Position numbers and translations under genes: made by a program. From Polyodon spathula (Eukaryota > Chordata > Actinopteri > Acipenseriformes > Polyodontidae), in NCBI RefSeq assembly GCF_017654505.1, contig NC_054539.1, forward strand, positions 71,528,413 through 71,592,412: 64,000 bases of DNA. The letters run 5' to 3'. Of this stretch, positions 1-13,731 are shown one piece after another. Numbering within the stretch: the stretch's first letter is position 1; each line of letters begins with the position of its first letter. The notes under the pieces are model-generated. The model worked only from the letters and a program-made list of their open reading frames with translations. It searched no databases and was not told the DNA's origin.

Positions 1-526
1 TTTCCATGCGTTTAATGGATCTGCAGTGCACATTCAGCATCGCCCTGTGTTTCCATGGTTTTAATTTCATTAACGCACTGTGGTGTATTCTGTCATGAAA
101 AGCATTCCTTCTAGGCCTCAAACAGGCTTCTCTCCAGCACGTCTGCCACATTAAACCCAGTTAACCACCAACAATTTAAATGACACTGAGGTGTTTCTAA
201 AAAGAACTAAACAAAAAAAGAAAGAAACGTGCAGGCAGCTAAATGCACTAGCCACCAACGAGGACTGGGCAGTTTAGACAACAAAACAAGCTGAATTCAA
301 CAAAAAGATTCATACAGAACAAAACTAGGCTTTTAAGAATAACATGAATAATTATTATTCTGGCTAATGCATTCTTGTTCAGATTTGCATGGAGTATCAT
401 TTTCTGTTCGAGTCATCTCAGCCTGGTAGCTCAACAGTTTAAACGCTCACACATGTGCCTTACAGCTAGTAGATCAGTAAGAACTACCATACAGAACAAA
501 TATGGTATTTCTTAAATCCATTAGGG

Positions 527-600
527 GCAGTGTGGTGCAGCGGGACAAGTTAGACTGGTGTACCATCTGTACCTAGAGAGAAGACCACATTGAAAGTCAC
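527..600 (+). mobile_element. SINE-like fragment
   Basis: GGGCAGTGTGGTGCAGCGGG resembles the A-box region of tRNA-derived fish SINEs. The rest is diverged. Confidence 0.35.
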
Positions 601-1745
601 CTGATGACTGATGCAGCAAAAGATATTCAAAGCTATAAACGAAAAAGAATACATTACTTTAGATAACTAATATTTCATTCCCGTACCAAGTTGCTCCCTA
701 CATGCTAATAAGCTGCCATTTGTTTCTTTACAGCTGACACAACTTTACAACATTTATAGTCTTCATTATTGAAAAGCTCCAGAGAACAACTTTTCATGGG
801 TGATGATCTTTCTTTCACGCAAGCTTCAGAGCTTGAAAGTAAACTGTGTGGAAAGAGTTCCTCCTGAGATTTCATAAGATCTAAATTTAAATTAATTTGC
901 ACTTCCTTTGAAACAGGGCCTGACAGTATAATTTAGAAAAATGGTATATATACAGATATAAAATAAGAAAATATAGTACAAATGTATTGATTCTTTTACA
1001 GAAAAGGCCATATTAATAAAGTACGAGGTTCTTTTTGTCATGCACAGAGAAAAAAAAACTGAAACCACACTAGCAATATATACAGTATGCATACATATGT
1101 GCATATAGATTTTATATTGTACAAAAATGCACAAGTAGAAGCTAAACTAGACAGCTGAATCACAGATTACTGATCTCGATCTTCTGTTTCTTGACTGCTG
1201 AGTTTAGCTTCCAGACCAAAACAAAACAAAAACAAAAAACCCAAAAGACTACATTGCTTGTCCCGAGGACTGAAAACAACAGTCAAACACTGTTAGTCGC
1301 AGCTTCTGATCAGGATGTATTCCAAGCTTACCAGCAACCGAGAAGACCACCTGATTTTATTGGATGGAACGTATAAAATTTCTGGTTAAGGTTGCCTGAT
1401 GTTCACAAAGATAAAATTTCCAGCATTTGTGTGTTCATCACTCTCAGGGTTAGTTCGCCTTTCTGACCATTACGAACAAGAACTTTCAATTAATTACTTC
1501 TCAGAGTCAACCAGGAAGGTTACTTGCTAGTTATCAGTGTCCAAAGTTAATCACATTCAACATTCTGATTTGAATATTTGCTGATTTAAATAATTGCTGA
1601 TTAATTGAAGCAATTACCCAACATCCCAGTAGCAGACAGTATTGTCATTATTTAAGACTTTTTTCAAGTAGTAAATCAGCCATCTGAATAACACATTTAA
1701 TAAGAAACAATTTGCACAGTTATAGGTCCATATGAATTAGAGTCT

Positions 1746-1903
1746 GGACCAGGGGGTGGCAATTCCGGTCCTGGAGGGCCAGTGTCCCTCCTGGTGTTCG
1801 TTCCAACTGACCAATTAAGCTTCTAATAAGCACTTAAGTAATTTAGGGTACAGTTTGAACTAAAACCAGGAGAGACACCAGGAATTGCCCACCTCTGGTC
1901 TAG
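1746..1903. mobile_element. Short MITE with inverted ends
   Basis: The left end ACCAGGGGGTGGCAATTCC pairs with the right end GGAATTGCCCACCTCTGGT. About 158 bp, non-coding. Confidence 0.65.
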
Positions 1904-4843
1904 ATACATTCACATTAAAATTAATCTGTAACTACAGCTACCAGTTGAACTGACTAAAATTATTTTCACTGAAGTACATCAACAGTAATTAGGCTGCCTG
2001 TACTTACCTCAAGTTCCAGTGTATCAGGATCTTATTTGCACCACATTGCTTTGTGCACAACTATAACTGAAGCCCTGTGGGAAGAAAACACAGTTCATTA
2101 TTTATTAGGTTTTGAATAAAATATGATCATCAAGCAATGGCAATATGCACTTCACTCCAAATGAGAGCCTTTGAAAAATGCTCAAACAGCACGAACATTT
2201 TGGCAGCAGTTTGATGTTATTGGGATTACAGATGAAGGGGGAGAAGTTCTAAAAAGTACTTTTTTACTGCGAGCGAAGCAAATCAAGCAAGCCTTGATCA
2301 GAGTAATCCAGACTAATCACTTCTCTTAATTCTCTTAACTAGGTAGGATTGGTTCTTCTGTAAACTGTAGGGCTTATCTTTCAAGTTATTCTAAAGTGTC
2401 AATATGTCTTTTTCGTCCTCATTTTATACTGTGTTAGGGAAGCTCTTTCCTTTTTCCTTATCATCTATAAAAAGCTTTTTTGAAAAGCTTGTGAATTAGC
2501 TGATGTAATCAACACCTTTTTGTGCATGTACAATTTAGACTGAAGGGGTGTTCCAGACAGATTGATTTTGGGGGAAGACAGCCCAAAGGGAAAGGTCCAG
2601 GGGAGGGTATACATTGCTTATCAACTTTAAAGAAGGGGCAGAAAGGAACGACTAAGACCTCATCTCACACGCACGTGCTACTTTAACACATTGTTTTGTT
2701 CAGAAATTTTTTTTTTTTTAAATTACAGTGAAACCCTTTTACTACCACTTCAGAGGGATTGCGCTTAGAGGTAAAAGCCTGTTATTTATCCTCAGAGCCA
2801 GGAAATCTATGTTACCGAAGACAGTATGTTACTTTAGCTTTTCTCCAGTGTGACTCACCCCTGACACAAGCTGGGAAAGGATATGACTATACAAGAAAGC
2901 AATTTTAGAATACCACCACACACTGCCACGAATATCAAACCAGAACAAGGTCACTGGCACGACAGCAGCAGCACTGCAAAATTAAGTGGATTTCATTTCT
3001 ATTAGAACTAAATTTATATCCTGTTACAAGGTCCCTAGTGGCTGATCCATCTGCACTGGTCATATGACCCACCTACGCTACCAAAAACGTAACCTTCAAA
3101 TGGGTGTGCTGTGCTATGCACTGAATGCATTTCACAATACAGAATGATAATAGAGTTCTTGCAGAAGGAATCCAGTGGGGATAGGTGACTGAGTGAGTTG
3201 GCAATGGGATAGGACGCCAGAGTCATATTTGATTTCAACCCAGTGCAGCAGTGATCAAAAGCAGTTTGAATCTGCGAATCTTATTTCTGCTAATATGCAC
3301 ATTAAAGAAAAAAAAAAACCACAAAAACAAAAACCTCCAGCACTGCTAGATGATTGAAGCTTCATGGGTCTTTGTGTAAGGGTTAATAAAACGCCCATAC
3401 AAACACCCCCATGTACCCCCAGAATTGAATGCACTCAACATATGCTCAGTAATGTTAACCCCAAGTTTCATCACAATTAATGTAAAGGGTGACATGCAAA
3501 TGACTGCCTTCCTTGTATCCTTGTTGCTGGGTATTTCTCTACCAACAAGACACGGGGTCTGGCAAATACGTGGGTAACATGCACACAGTTTTGTGAAAAG
3601 GCAGAAAGAAAAGAGATCTTAGCCTGACAAAATATAAGAAAAAAGGATTAGAGAGGAGTTAGCCATCACTTCTCTTAAAATATACATTTCATAATGAAGG
3701 CCTACAGGCTACAAATGTGCTTCAAAGCGACAGTTTTCCCTCCAGACATGTTTAATTTTTCACATCACTGCGATGCTCACTGTTGGTGTTTTGAAGTGCA
3801 GCCCCCTTTCTTTTCCGCTACATGTGACACAGTTGATTACAAAAAAAATATAACCCGATTATTTTGTGTGAAGATTTCCCACATGGACACACACTCAGAA
3901 CTAAATGATGATGCAAGAAACAGACCCTTTTTCAGTAATAGAGCTATAAAAAACACTTTCCTATAATCTGAGTTGAGTGAATGTGACACTATATATTGAC
4001 CAGCATATTTTACACCAAACTTCATCAAAAGCTGACAGTTCATTAACATTGTTACACATGTGTTGTAAATTACACTTTTATGTTGCACCATTAAACATCT
4101 GCACTACAACTTTCAACATACAATAAATCTTAATTTTCCACAGAACACAACATTATCACTACACTCAAAGGAGACGCACTATACTACAGTTGTGCACTCA
4201 AGGCATTTTGCCACTGTGAGACGGGAATGTGGCCCCTCTGTGTTTCACCGTCACCTTGAGTTACATAAAAAATGAAGATAAATTAGATTTACAAGTGTGT
4301 CAGTGTTTTATAAATCTAAATCCTGGTGATGTGCATATGAACCCTACATAGAAACTCTTGCAGGTTGTAATTACTGGATCATATCAATCTAAAAATGCAA
4401 TCTTTTTTGCTTGCTTTTTAAAAAATAAATTTGTAAAGCACCCTGGGATGCTTGCACATGGAAGCACCCTGTTACACGGCATGGTAGCTACCGGATATAA
4501 AAAATGTATCAGAGCAATGCAAAGCCAAAAGTGCTTGAGCCAAAAGTGGAAGGAGGTTATGTGACAACAGTATTGTCATGCAATGCTGTTTGTTAAATGT
4601 TTTTATGATTAGGATGTATCTGAATGTTCTGTTAGCTTTTAAACTTGTGACAACAATGCATATGCAATACTAGTTTTCTGACTTCAAATAAGAGGAGTGA
4701 AACAAAAAAAAAGTCTCAATGTTTTCACACAGTTTGGGTTAAGGAACTATGAAAACAATCCGAGAAGTTCTCAGGTTGTGCCTACACCATACATATTTTT
4801 ATGTTATTTTTATAAAATAAATATACAATGTAACATTTGTTAG

Positions 4844-5432
4844 TGTGGCAGGAAATCAGACCAGAAGAAGGAAAAACAAAAACAAAAGGTACAGTGCAGT
4901 GGCGCGTGCGCTGTTTATTAAAAACAAAAATAAATAAATTAAATAAACAAAACAAGTCACAAACACAAATGAAATGACACACACAGGTCAGGCTGGGCAG
5001 ATTGCCGTCACTGATCCGGTATTATTCTTTCAGATTTCTCTCCTCACTCGCTCGCTCTCGCTCCGCCTCTGAACACCCCACCCAGAGCAGGGAGAGCTGC
5101 AGGCTTAAATACCGTGGCCGAGGGGTTTAACTAGTTTGTAATTACTCTCTTACCCTTCGGGCACAATCTGCACGAGTTCATTAACTTGTGTGACTGCCGG
5201 CTAGTTTAACAACGCACTAGCTGACAGCCACACATTAACACAAGGTTTTTAATGTGGAAGGGGCTTCCCATCCACGCTGCAAAACAATAACACACAGCAT
5301 TCGCCGAAATCTATAAACAAATATAAAACAATAAACAAATACAAAATAACACAGGGGCGAAGGGGGAGACCCCGTTCTGAAATAAACACTGTACAGGGCT
5401 GCTCGCCCTGCTGCACTTAGTCTTTCATAACA
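4844..5432 (-). mobile_element. Putative solo LTR, minus orientation
   Basis: On the minus strand it runs from TGTTATGAAAGAC to TTTCCTGCCACA. It has a TATA-like TATTTAAG near 5116, poly(A) signal AATAAACAGCGC near 4919, and TTCTTCTGGTCTGA near its end. That last motif and the AATAAAC-GCGC signal recur in the LTR at 38.6 kb, so the two are related. Confidence 0.55.
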
Positions 5433-6950
5433 GACTACATGCATGGCCAGAACTTTCTGGACACCCTGGCTTCTGTGTGTTACAATAGAGCCATCATCAG
5501 AAAAATCTGGGACTTTCTAGCAAAATTGATGATTTATCTGTGTAATAAACACTGCCAACTTTTTAAACTGGTTTCAAGGGACAGGTTTCCATGCAAATAA
5601 AGATGACAGTAGTCTAAAACTTGCCAAGTGGTGCTCTACATTACACAAAAAACAGTGTTTATTGCAGTAGGTTCATTCCATTTGACTTTGCATGGATATC
5701 ACATGACAGTATAAGTATAACAAATGGTCGTTGACCCTCCACCATCCAATTTTTCCAAACACTAACAGCTCAAAGACTAGCAGTAATACCACGCCAGGTT
5801 ATTCCACATGAACATCAAAGCTAACCAGGCATCTTAGAAGGCCCACTGCTGCCCTTTAGCCAATAAGCAGAAAAGAGGCAGAACACCGGCTACTGTAGCA
5901 GTCAATAAAAATGTCTCTGACACCCTGCAGAGGTCACTACAGGTTTAATGGGTCAAATTAAATAACTATCCACTTGGATGAAGGATTAATTGATTTAAAC
6001 AAAGAATTGGCCAAATTTATCCAACCCTTGCCTGACAGCATAATTAAAGATTCTCTTCTTGGGTGCAATGTGAGTCTAATTAGTAATTGGCCTGTACAGA
6101 ATATACAAGGTGTACCTAATTAAAGATCTGCCATGCCCAATTATGCTCAAACTAAAAGCTACAATGGCTAAACTACCAGGGTTCGACATTAACGGCGGCC
6201 ATGCTGCAATTGGCATAGGTGCCCTTCTCAATTGCTGCAATGCTCATAAAAATACATGTCTATTCATGCCAATTATGGCTGCAGTGCTTTTTTGCTACAT
6301 CAATTAGAGACATTTGAACACACCAAATTGCTGTACTGGTAAATCCCATTGAATTTTGTATTGTTCCTGGTATAATAATAAATACATGCATTAATTACAG
6401 CTGTTAATACATTCATCTGCTAAATAAGCAATGCATAAAAATAAAAAAATAAAAAAAACCTCCTGAACCAGTGGACAGCTGCCACTGACTGCACTGTCAA
6501 ATACACTGGTCTCGATGCAACATTTAATGCTCACTTCAAAGTCATATTCATTTCTTACAAAGTTCACACGCAGATTGCTATAAAAATGTAAAATAACCAC
6601 CAGGAAGACCCACAATTAGATAAAACAATTTATTCCATTGCAAATAAAGATTACAATGGTCTGTTCACGTTGCACCTGAGCTATTAAAATAACCAACCAT
6701 TACAGTATTCCCCCACTGCGTTGCACTTTTCCAGCACCTGCAACACAGGATTTATCTAATTAAAATGGCTTACAGACCATAACAGAAAAGCCAACAAAAA
6801 GCAATGTGCAGACCATTCACTGCATCGAAGTAGAAGATGTGATTTTTTGCCCGAAAACAGCAGAAAATTGCGAATTAGACATATCCCCAGATAGTTTAAC
6901 AAAGCTCCCTTTCTTGTGTTTGTGAAGCAAAGCCTATTAGCGAATGTTTG

Positions 6951-7553
6951 ACCCTGCATCTCATCTGAACCGCTCCTATTCACGAGGATAGAACCCTGCA
7001 TTTCATCTGAACCGCTCCTATTCACAGGGATAAAACCCTGCATCTCATCTGAACCGCTTCTATTCACAGGGATAGAACCCTGCATCTCATCTGAACCGCT
7101 CCTATTCATGAGCATAGAACCCTGCATCTCATCTGAACTGCTCCTATTCACAGGGATAGAACCCTGCATCTCATCTGAACCGCTCCTATTCACAGGGATA
7201 GAACCCTGCATCTCATCTGAACTGCTCCTATTCACAGGGATAGAACCCTGCATCTCATCTGAACTGCTCCTATTCACAGGGATAAAACCCTGCATCTCAT
7301 CTGAACTGCTCCTATTCATGAGGATAGAACCCTGCATCTCATCTGAACCGCTCCTATTCACAGGGATAGAACCCTGCATCTCATCTGAACCGCTCCTATT
7401 CACAGGGATAGAACCCTGCATCTCATCTGAACTGCTCCTATTCATGAGGATAGAACCCTGCATCTCATCTGAACCGCTCCTATTCACAGGGATAGAACCC
7501 TGCATCTCATCTGAACCGCTCCTATTAATGAGAATAGAACCCTGCATCTCACA
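6951..7553. repeat. 42-bp minisatellite, about 14 copies
   Basis: The unit contains CCCTGCATCTCATCTGAACC and GCTCCTATTCACAGGGATAG. Variants are GAACCG/GAACTG and CACAGGGA/CATGAGGA. The 42-bp period and lack of stops keep one frame open on each strand: minus 7574-6756 (272 codons with a 14-residue repeat MQGSIPVNRSGSDE) and plus 7108-7563. No splice or promoter evidence supports coding. Confidence 0.95.
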
Positions 7554-7777
7554 TGCAAAATGAAAGCATATCAAAACACAGATAAATATTGAAAATGTTT
7601 TTTATATATCAAAACTATAAATAAAATTATATTGCTATGGTTTTTACCTTTCATTGCAGTAAAAAAAAAAAAAAAGAAAAAAGTGGATTTCTTTTGAAAC
7701 AAGAACACTCACTTGTTGTTGCCATTTCTTTTCTTTGACATAGGACAACATATAACCTGCATCTGTATAGCCTGTAC

Positions 7778-8176
7778 ACCACACCAGCAGCTTCAGGAAC
7801 ACGTTGAGCTAGTCTCACACACACCAGCAGCTGCAGGAACACGCGGAGCTAGTCTCACACACACCAGCAGCTGCAGGAACACGCGGAGCTAGTCTCACAC
7901 ACACCAGCAGCTGCAGGAACACGCGGAGCTAGTCTCACACACACCAGCAGCTGCAGGAACACGCGGAGCTAGTCTCACACACACCAGCAGCTGCAGGCAA
8001 CACGCGCGGAGCTAGTCTCACACACACCAGCAGCTGCAGGAACACGCGGAGCTAGTCTCACACACACCAGCAGCTGCAGCAACACGTTGAGCTAGTCTCA
8101 CACACACCAGCAGCTGCAGGAACACGCGGAGCTAGTCTCACACACACCAGCAGCTGCAGGAACATGTGGAGCTAGT
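7778..8176. repeat. 40-bp minisatellite, about 10 copies
   Basis: The unit is AGCTAGTCTCACACACACCA plus GCAGCTGCAGGAACACGCGG. One copy carries a 4-bp insertion near 7998-8010; end copies are diverged. It lies 225 bp from the 42-bp array but shares no sequence with it. Confidence 0.95.
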
Positions 8177-8327
8177 GAAACACTCACACAGACACACCAG
8201 AGGCTATGGGGCGTCACAGATGTTAAACAACACATGATGGCTACAAAGCTCTTCTGCTATTGGGGCAGGCAAATGTCAAGGCAGTCATCGATGCTGTCTA
8301 ATTAATCTTGCCTTTGAAAAGCATCAG

Positions 8328-8488
8328 GTAATAAAGGAATAATGCACGACAGGGCATGTGTTGTGCTGGGGTAATATCACGCCTCGGGTGGTTGGGCACG
8401 AGGCTGCAGGCCGAAAACATCCAACACCCGATAAGTGACGTTATCCCAGCACAACCCACAACTTGGAGTGCATTGTTCTTATTATACA
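8328..8488. mobile_element. Long-hairpin MITE
   Basis: GGAATAATGCAC...GTTGTGCTGGGGTAATATCAC on the left is mirrored by GTGACGTTATCCCAGCACAAC...GTGCATTGTTC on the right. Almost the full length is an imperfect palindrome, so short open frames appear on both strands by symmetry. Confidence 0.65.
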
Positions 8489-9133
8489 ATGGCTCACACT
8501 GTAAAAAACAGCAAATAACACTCATTTCATGTTTAAAAGTGATTTTAAATTAGACAAATGTGTAAATAACATTCCGCCTCATAAAATAGTTCCTGTTTTC
8601 CATTTAACTGTAGTAAAGTATTAACTATGACGTTCTAAACAGTTATTAATGTTTAAAGTGAGGTAATAACAACAGGACTTCAAGTTTTTTATGTATGCCG
8701 TGAACACATTGTTGGCAGAGTTTAACATCCTGAGGCCCCACACCACCCTTCCACCCCATCCTCGTGAAAAAAAAAAAAAAATCACTTACATTTTCCCAAT
8801 ATGAATAAATACATGCCATTTACAGAATTAACAATGAACAATGTAAATAATTCACTGAATAAGGGATCATCACGTGCACCATAGCCAGACATTAAGAATT
8901 AAGGTTAGCTGCAGAAGCACTGCCTATTCAATACCGCACTATATTAGATATATCAGCAACTCAAGGCAGATAGAGAAAAAAAAGGACTAGAGAGCGCTAC
9001 AGGGGAGCAGAAACATAGGCTGTTGTATTTCTACCGTGTTTTTTCTGCTTGCAATTTCATGACATTACCAGCTCCAGATGCTCCTCATCATTTTTTTTTC
9101 ATCCACGTCACAGCTGTCTGACAGGGGCTTGTC

Positions 9134-9158
9134 TTTTTTTTTTTTTTTTTTTTTTTTT
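9134..9158. repeat. Poly(T) tract
   Basis: About 25 T, no recognisable retrocopy body. Confidence 0.9.
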
Positions 9159-9438
9159 AACATGCTAAGCTTTGGAATTGTTTGGATAAAGCTGCTGCTT
9201 TTTTTTGTTTCTGTTTAGCATTCCCACTTGAGTAGCGACAGTTGGTAGCCAGATCCATGATTAACCTATTAGCATATCAGTGGCAGTTAGAATATGTCTT
9301 TAACGGTAGGGTGCGCACGCACACAGTGGTAGTACATTCATTTACATATTAATACTGTGGTTGAAGCTCATTGGCATTCCACTAAAAACAGACAGGTCGC
9401 GTGTCAAAAAAACTCAAACCATTTTCAAGGGAGAGGGG

Positions 9439-9994
9439 TGTGACAGAGAGCGAATTAATCCTAGTCAACAATCTCCCTCCCGACCTGTGAGGGCGCTGTA
9501 TAACAGAAACAGTGTTCCCCGGACTGGATGGTTTGACAGTTCATTCAAGGGTCAGTTGGAAGTCGGCCATCCAGAAAGGGGGCGGGGTTACAACACCAGG
9601 GGGCGTGACTGAAGGGATATCAGGGGCTGTGGCCAAGCAATCTATTCCTTTGTTATGGTTGTGAAAAGACCTGTAAAGGACGGTACCAGCAAAAAGTAAC
9701 CGTGAGTTTTTTTCGTGTTGTATCCATCTGTCTATTAGTCACCTTTGTAATTCATACAAGTCTAAATCTGGGAGCTACTCAGCCAACATCAAACCCCACT
9801 CACTATTGGACTTGTGATCGTGTGTGCATAAAGTGTGTGTCATTAGTATTATTATTTTGGGAATGAACCCCGTGGTTTACCTGCGCTATATACATTGTTA
9901 TGTAGAGCCAAGCACAACCCAGCACAAATAAAGAGCTGTTTTTCACTGTGAACTGTGTTGTGTTTGTTAGTAGTGAGCATTGCATGGGGTGTCA
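9439..9994 (+). mobile_element. Putative solo LTR
   Basis: Starts TGTGACAGAGAG and ends GGGGTGTCA. A poly(A) signal CAAATAAAG lies near 9925, followed by a GT-rich stretch as in an R-U5 region. No internal coding region adjoins it and no clear target duplication is seen. Confidence 0.55.
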
Positions 9995-12655
9995 AGTATT
10001 ATGAAATAAAAATGTAAAATTGTGAACATTATTTACTGCTCTTACAGTGATATAGATATACATTCTAAAGTTCCGTAAATAAAACAAAATGAAGACGAAA
10101 GCTCATAATAATGGGACCCCTAGTTTTCTGGGGTCCTTGGGCCTGGGCCCTGTAGGTCCGTCCCTTAATACGGCCCTGGTCATAGAAGTGTATTAAGGTG
10201 TTCTATCGTGACAGTTTTCAAGTCTATATTTGTGTTACTCTCACTCACCCAGTCATAGAAAAATTTGACTGCCCAGTTGGTTTGTCATTTCATGGATGCT
10301 TCATTTCTGTCAGATTCCATTTGTCTAGTTCTTCAGAGTCGATCTCCAAGTGTGTTTTGAAATGTTTTTTTCTCTCATTGAGGAGGTGCTGTCTGGTCTC
10401 CTGGCTGCTCTGTGTTTGAAGGCTCTTTGCCAAACCCTGTTTCCACAGTTGTCACGTTGTTTAAGGTAAAAGGTATTAAGAAAGGTAGTTGTTAAATTCT
10501 ATCAATATTCTTTTATCCTCCAATGCTGCCAATGAATTTTACTGAATGCCGATTGAAGGTCTTAGCTTTGTGTGTCAGGGTTTAATTGACAGAGCGAACA
10601 CTATTCTTTTTTTCACTCTTTACAGCAACAGCATCAGCACTGCAGAGTAATAACTCTACAGAAGAATGGGACTGCAATATGTACATAAGGCTCTTTGAAA
10701 CAGAGATAACATACGAAGAAGTGTAACATGGTACACCCACACACTTTCCATGCTTACACTGGAATGATTCTGTTGTACTCAAGAAGAGTCACATATGAAA
10801 TGACGTATGGTCCAAATCCTCTTTGTCAATAGAAGAAACATACTTTACCTGCAATTTAAAATCCACAGTACTTTTAACACAATGGATCTCTGTGTCCTGT
10901 TCATATGAGAAGCCTGAGCTTCAACAAATGGAAAGTGTGTGTGTAATGTTGAAACAGAAAAAGGGTTCAATATAGTAGTAAACAATAGCCAGTTCTGAAT
11001 ATTCAGATAGCTAACAGAATAATTAAATCCCTATGATATCTACTCTACACCCATATAAACATAAATATCTAAGTATGACATAACATTATACAGTAAGTAA
11101 ATACATACAAATGGGCCTCCTGATATTGTCACATTATGCTAAGCATGTCCTTACTCAGTTCTGTCACATAACCTCTTCTCTGTATGCTATATATGTACTA
11201 TAACCAAGTTCAGCAAGTGTGACAAGTATTTCATGTAACGTACACATACATGGCCACCAAGTTATAACTGACGGTCATCTGGGACACTTGTTCAGGCCTA
11301 GTCAGCATATACTGCAATGCAACTGCAAGTGAATTTAATCATAATCAGGTCTCCATGTTCTGTTTTAAATAATGCGGTGCTGTAAAATGCGACAGATTGA
11401 CAGCACTGGAAGCAGAGTCCTCTGTGGTATGTACTTCCAGTGTGAGCATCACAGCGTGGGTGCCAGGAGGAACGGTTTCTGCAGAGTTCAGATAATACAA
11501 GAAAAACCACATCCTGCTGCTGCTGGAACAGTTTTTTCCTGTAGTAAACATAATATCCCACTAGGAATTTAGATTGTAGAGTAATCTACATGTTATAATA
11601 GTAATAATAATAAGAATAAGAAAGCACAGAGGACTGCAATGTTTAAACTATCAGGACCTTTTTGATGTTGTTTGACAGAGCTAGGAAACGAAATGCAATG
11701 GAGATCATCCAATCTTTAGGCTCCCTAGTGCGGATAAAAGCCATCAGTGCAAGTAGGGATAGAATAAATGGAAACTTTCATTTACGTTTAACATCTCATA
11801 CACGGCACATTGATTTTATGTGCTAAATTTGCTTACATCAACCAAAAATGCACTAATAATGGCAGCAAGGAATGAAGCCAAACGACCAAGGCAGTCATTA
11901 GTCTTCAAAGTGACAGACATGGGCTAGAGAGGTGCTACTCCATCTTAATTCAACCAGAAAAGGCAAGGTCAATGCAAACTCTGGCATGAAAAAGCTGACT
12001 ACTGGGTTTACTGTGCTGCTCACACAGCCACATGCACCTGTTCATATACAAAGTGCCTTTCTAGAAAGCACTGCTGCGTTTCTATAGGCTACCACCAAGA
12101 TAAACCTCAGAGTTACTGGGAATAGAAAATGAATTTAATTGAATGCTAGCGTCCAGCTTCTACAGGAAGTCTAGCTGACACCAGTGCTATTCTGCTGCTT
12201 TCATTCTGTGCTGCCGACTGCAATATTTTCAGGCTTTTGTTATACACTACCTGTACTGTAGACTAGCAATTAGTAGTTAACAGTGAAACAGAGCCTCAAA
12301 GGAATCCTGGTGTGAAAGGCCTATTCACTCTTGAGGAAAAACCTCCCAGTGCTTGGTACTGTAGTAGTCACCAGCTCCCATTACCTACAGAAAATGATCA
12401 ATGCATGTAACTTGATAAGTTATGACAGAGCACCATGGAGTCTGCAAAGTGCGTGTCATGTTTAAGTGATTACAGAATGCAGGCTGCACTGAGTACTTAT
12501 TTCTTCGCTTTTCAGATTTCCACAGGAAGGACATTTCTTGCTGATTGCAACACCTGAACTCCTGTATCACAAAACTCAGGGCTTTTGTTACTGGACGAAT
12601 CACCAAGCTCCCAGTACTGGATAGGATGCATCTTTCTCAATAGTTTTATATCCAA

Positions 12656-12689
<34 letters not shown>

Positions 12690-13731
12690 TTAGAAAAGAA
12701 AGTTAAATACAAAAAGGACTTCATTAAAAGTGAGAGGAAGTCCATGTTGCAACAGCTACCCTGTATCTCCACCTCACATATAATAATCTTCAGTTGCCCC
12801 CGTTTGTGTATCCATTTCATGAACGATGAATTAAAGTACAGTATCATTGATCCAAGATCTGAAAATAAAATAAAAAGATTTGTATTTGTCTCATTTACAC
12901 TCTGAACATTCATCAATGCAACTTTGATGCTAATGAATGTAGTCTTTGCCTAAAGCAGGGCTAGAAGTTATCTTTTTAAGTCAGCAGTGAGGATTTGCTA
13001 CCGGCCTGGAAAGTAGGCAGCAAAATGGTCTTATTCGATAGCGGTTTATTCCACTAATAATTATATATAAAAATAATTTTAAAAATAAACTCCCACCTAC
13101 TGTTTTAAATAGACTGAATAACCAAAACTATCACACAGTAGCCCTATATTTAAATCAGAAAGTATTTACTGAAACCGCCTTGTGCTCAACTAAGTAATTG
13201 AACTAATGTAATTACTTGTCAAAAAGTATTTTGCTTTATGCTCTACAAGAATGCAACCCTATTTGTCATCTAAGCATTTGATATTACATCAGTACGGTTA
13301 ACCAGGTTTATGTTTCATCGATGCAAATTAAGTGGTACGAACTTATCCCCTTATCTGTCTTCAGTTGACTGAGATTTCGGTGACTAATAAATCATACACA
13401 CCTATAAAGCCACATTATCGTTGTATCCTGCATTGTATGACATTATAAATTATAAAGTTACAAATACAAACAAGGTGTTTTGAAAATGAAAGCCAATTCC
13501 AGCATGGTGCCGCTACATTTTAAAAGTTTCATCTAATGTGTTACACTAACTGGTTTGTTCATAAATATGTACGCTCCAACCCTGCCTTTTCACTGCACTT
13601 TTAAATGCTGTACAATTAAAGAAATTGAAGAAATTAACTAAGAAGTAATAACAGAATAAGGGATACGTTGTGACATTAGATAGCTATGTGTGTAAGTTAT
13701 AGTTTGATGGTTTTATATTATATATAAACAA
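9995..13731. other. Non-coding stretch
   Basis: No exon recognised. A patch at 11.30-11.57 kb is open in one plus and two minus frames and is GC-richer; none of the translations is familiar. 10.11-10.19 kb (GGGGTCCTTGGGCCTGGGCC) looks like the end of a dispersed repeat. Confidence 0.5.
12658..12688. repeat. Poly(T) tract
   Basis: About 30 T; may be the tail of a minus-strand retrocopy, though no body is recognised. Confidence 0.85.

Larger units (their letters stand above)
1..4843. other. Non-coding flank
   Basis: Beyond the SINE-like fragment and the MITE I see only AT-rich unique-looking sequence. The short open frames lack splice context or recognisable motifs. Confidence 0.6.

Noticed and set aside
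6951..7553. CRISPR-like array
   Set aside because: Repeats are contiguous with no unique spacers, in a vertebrate genome; it is a minisatellite.
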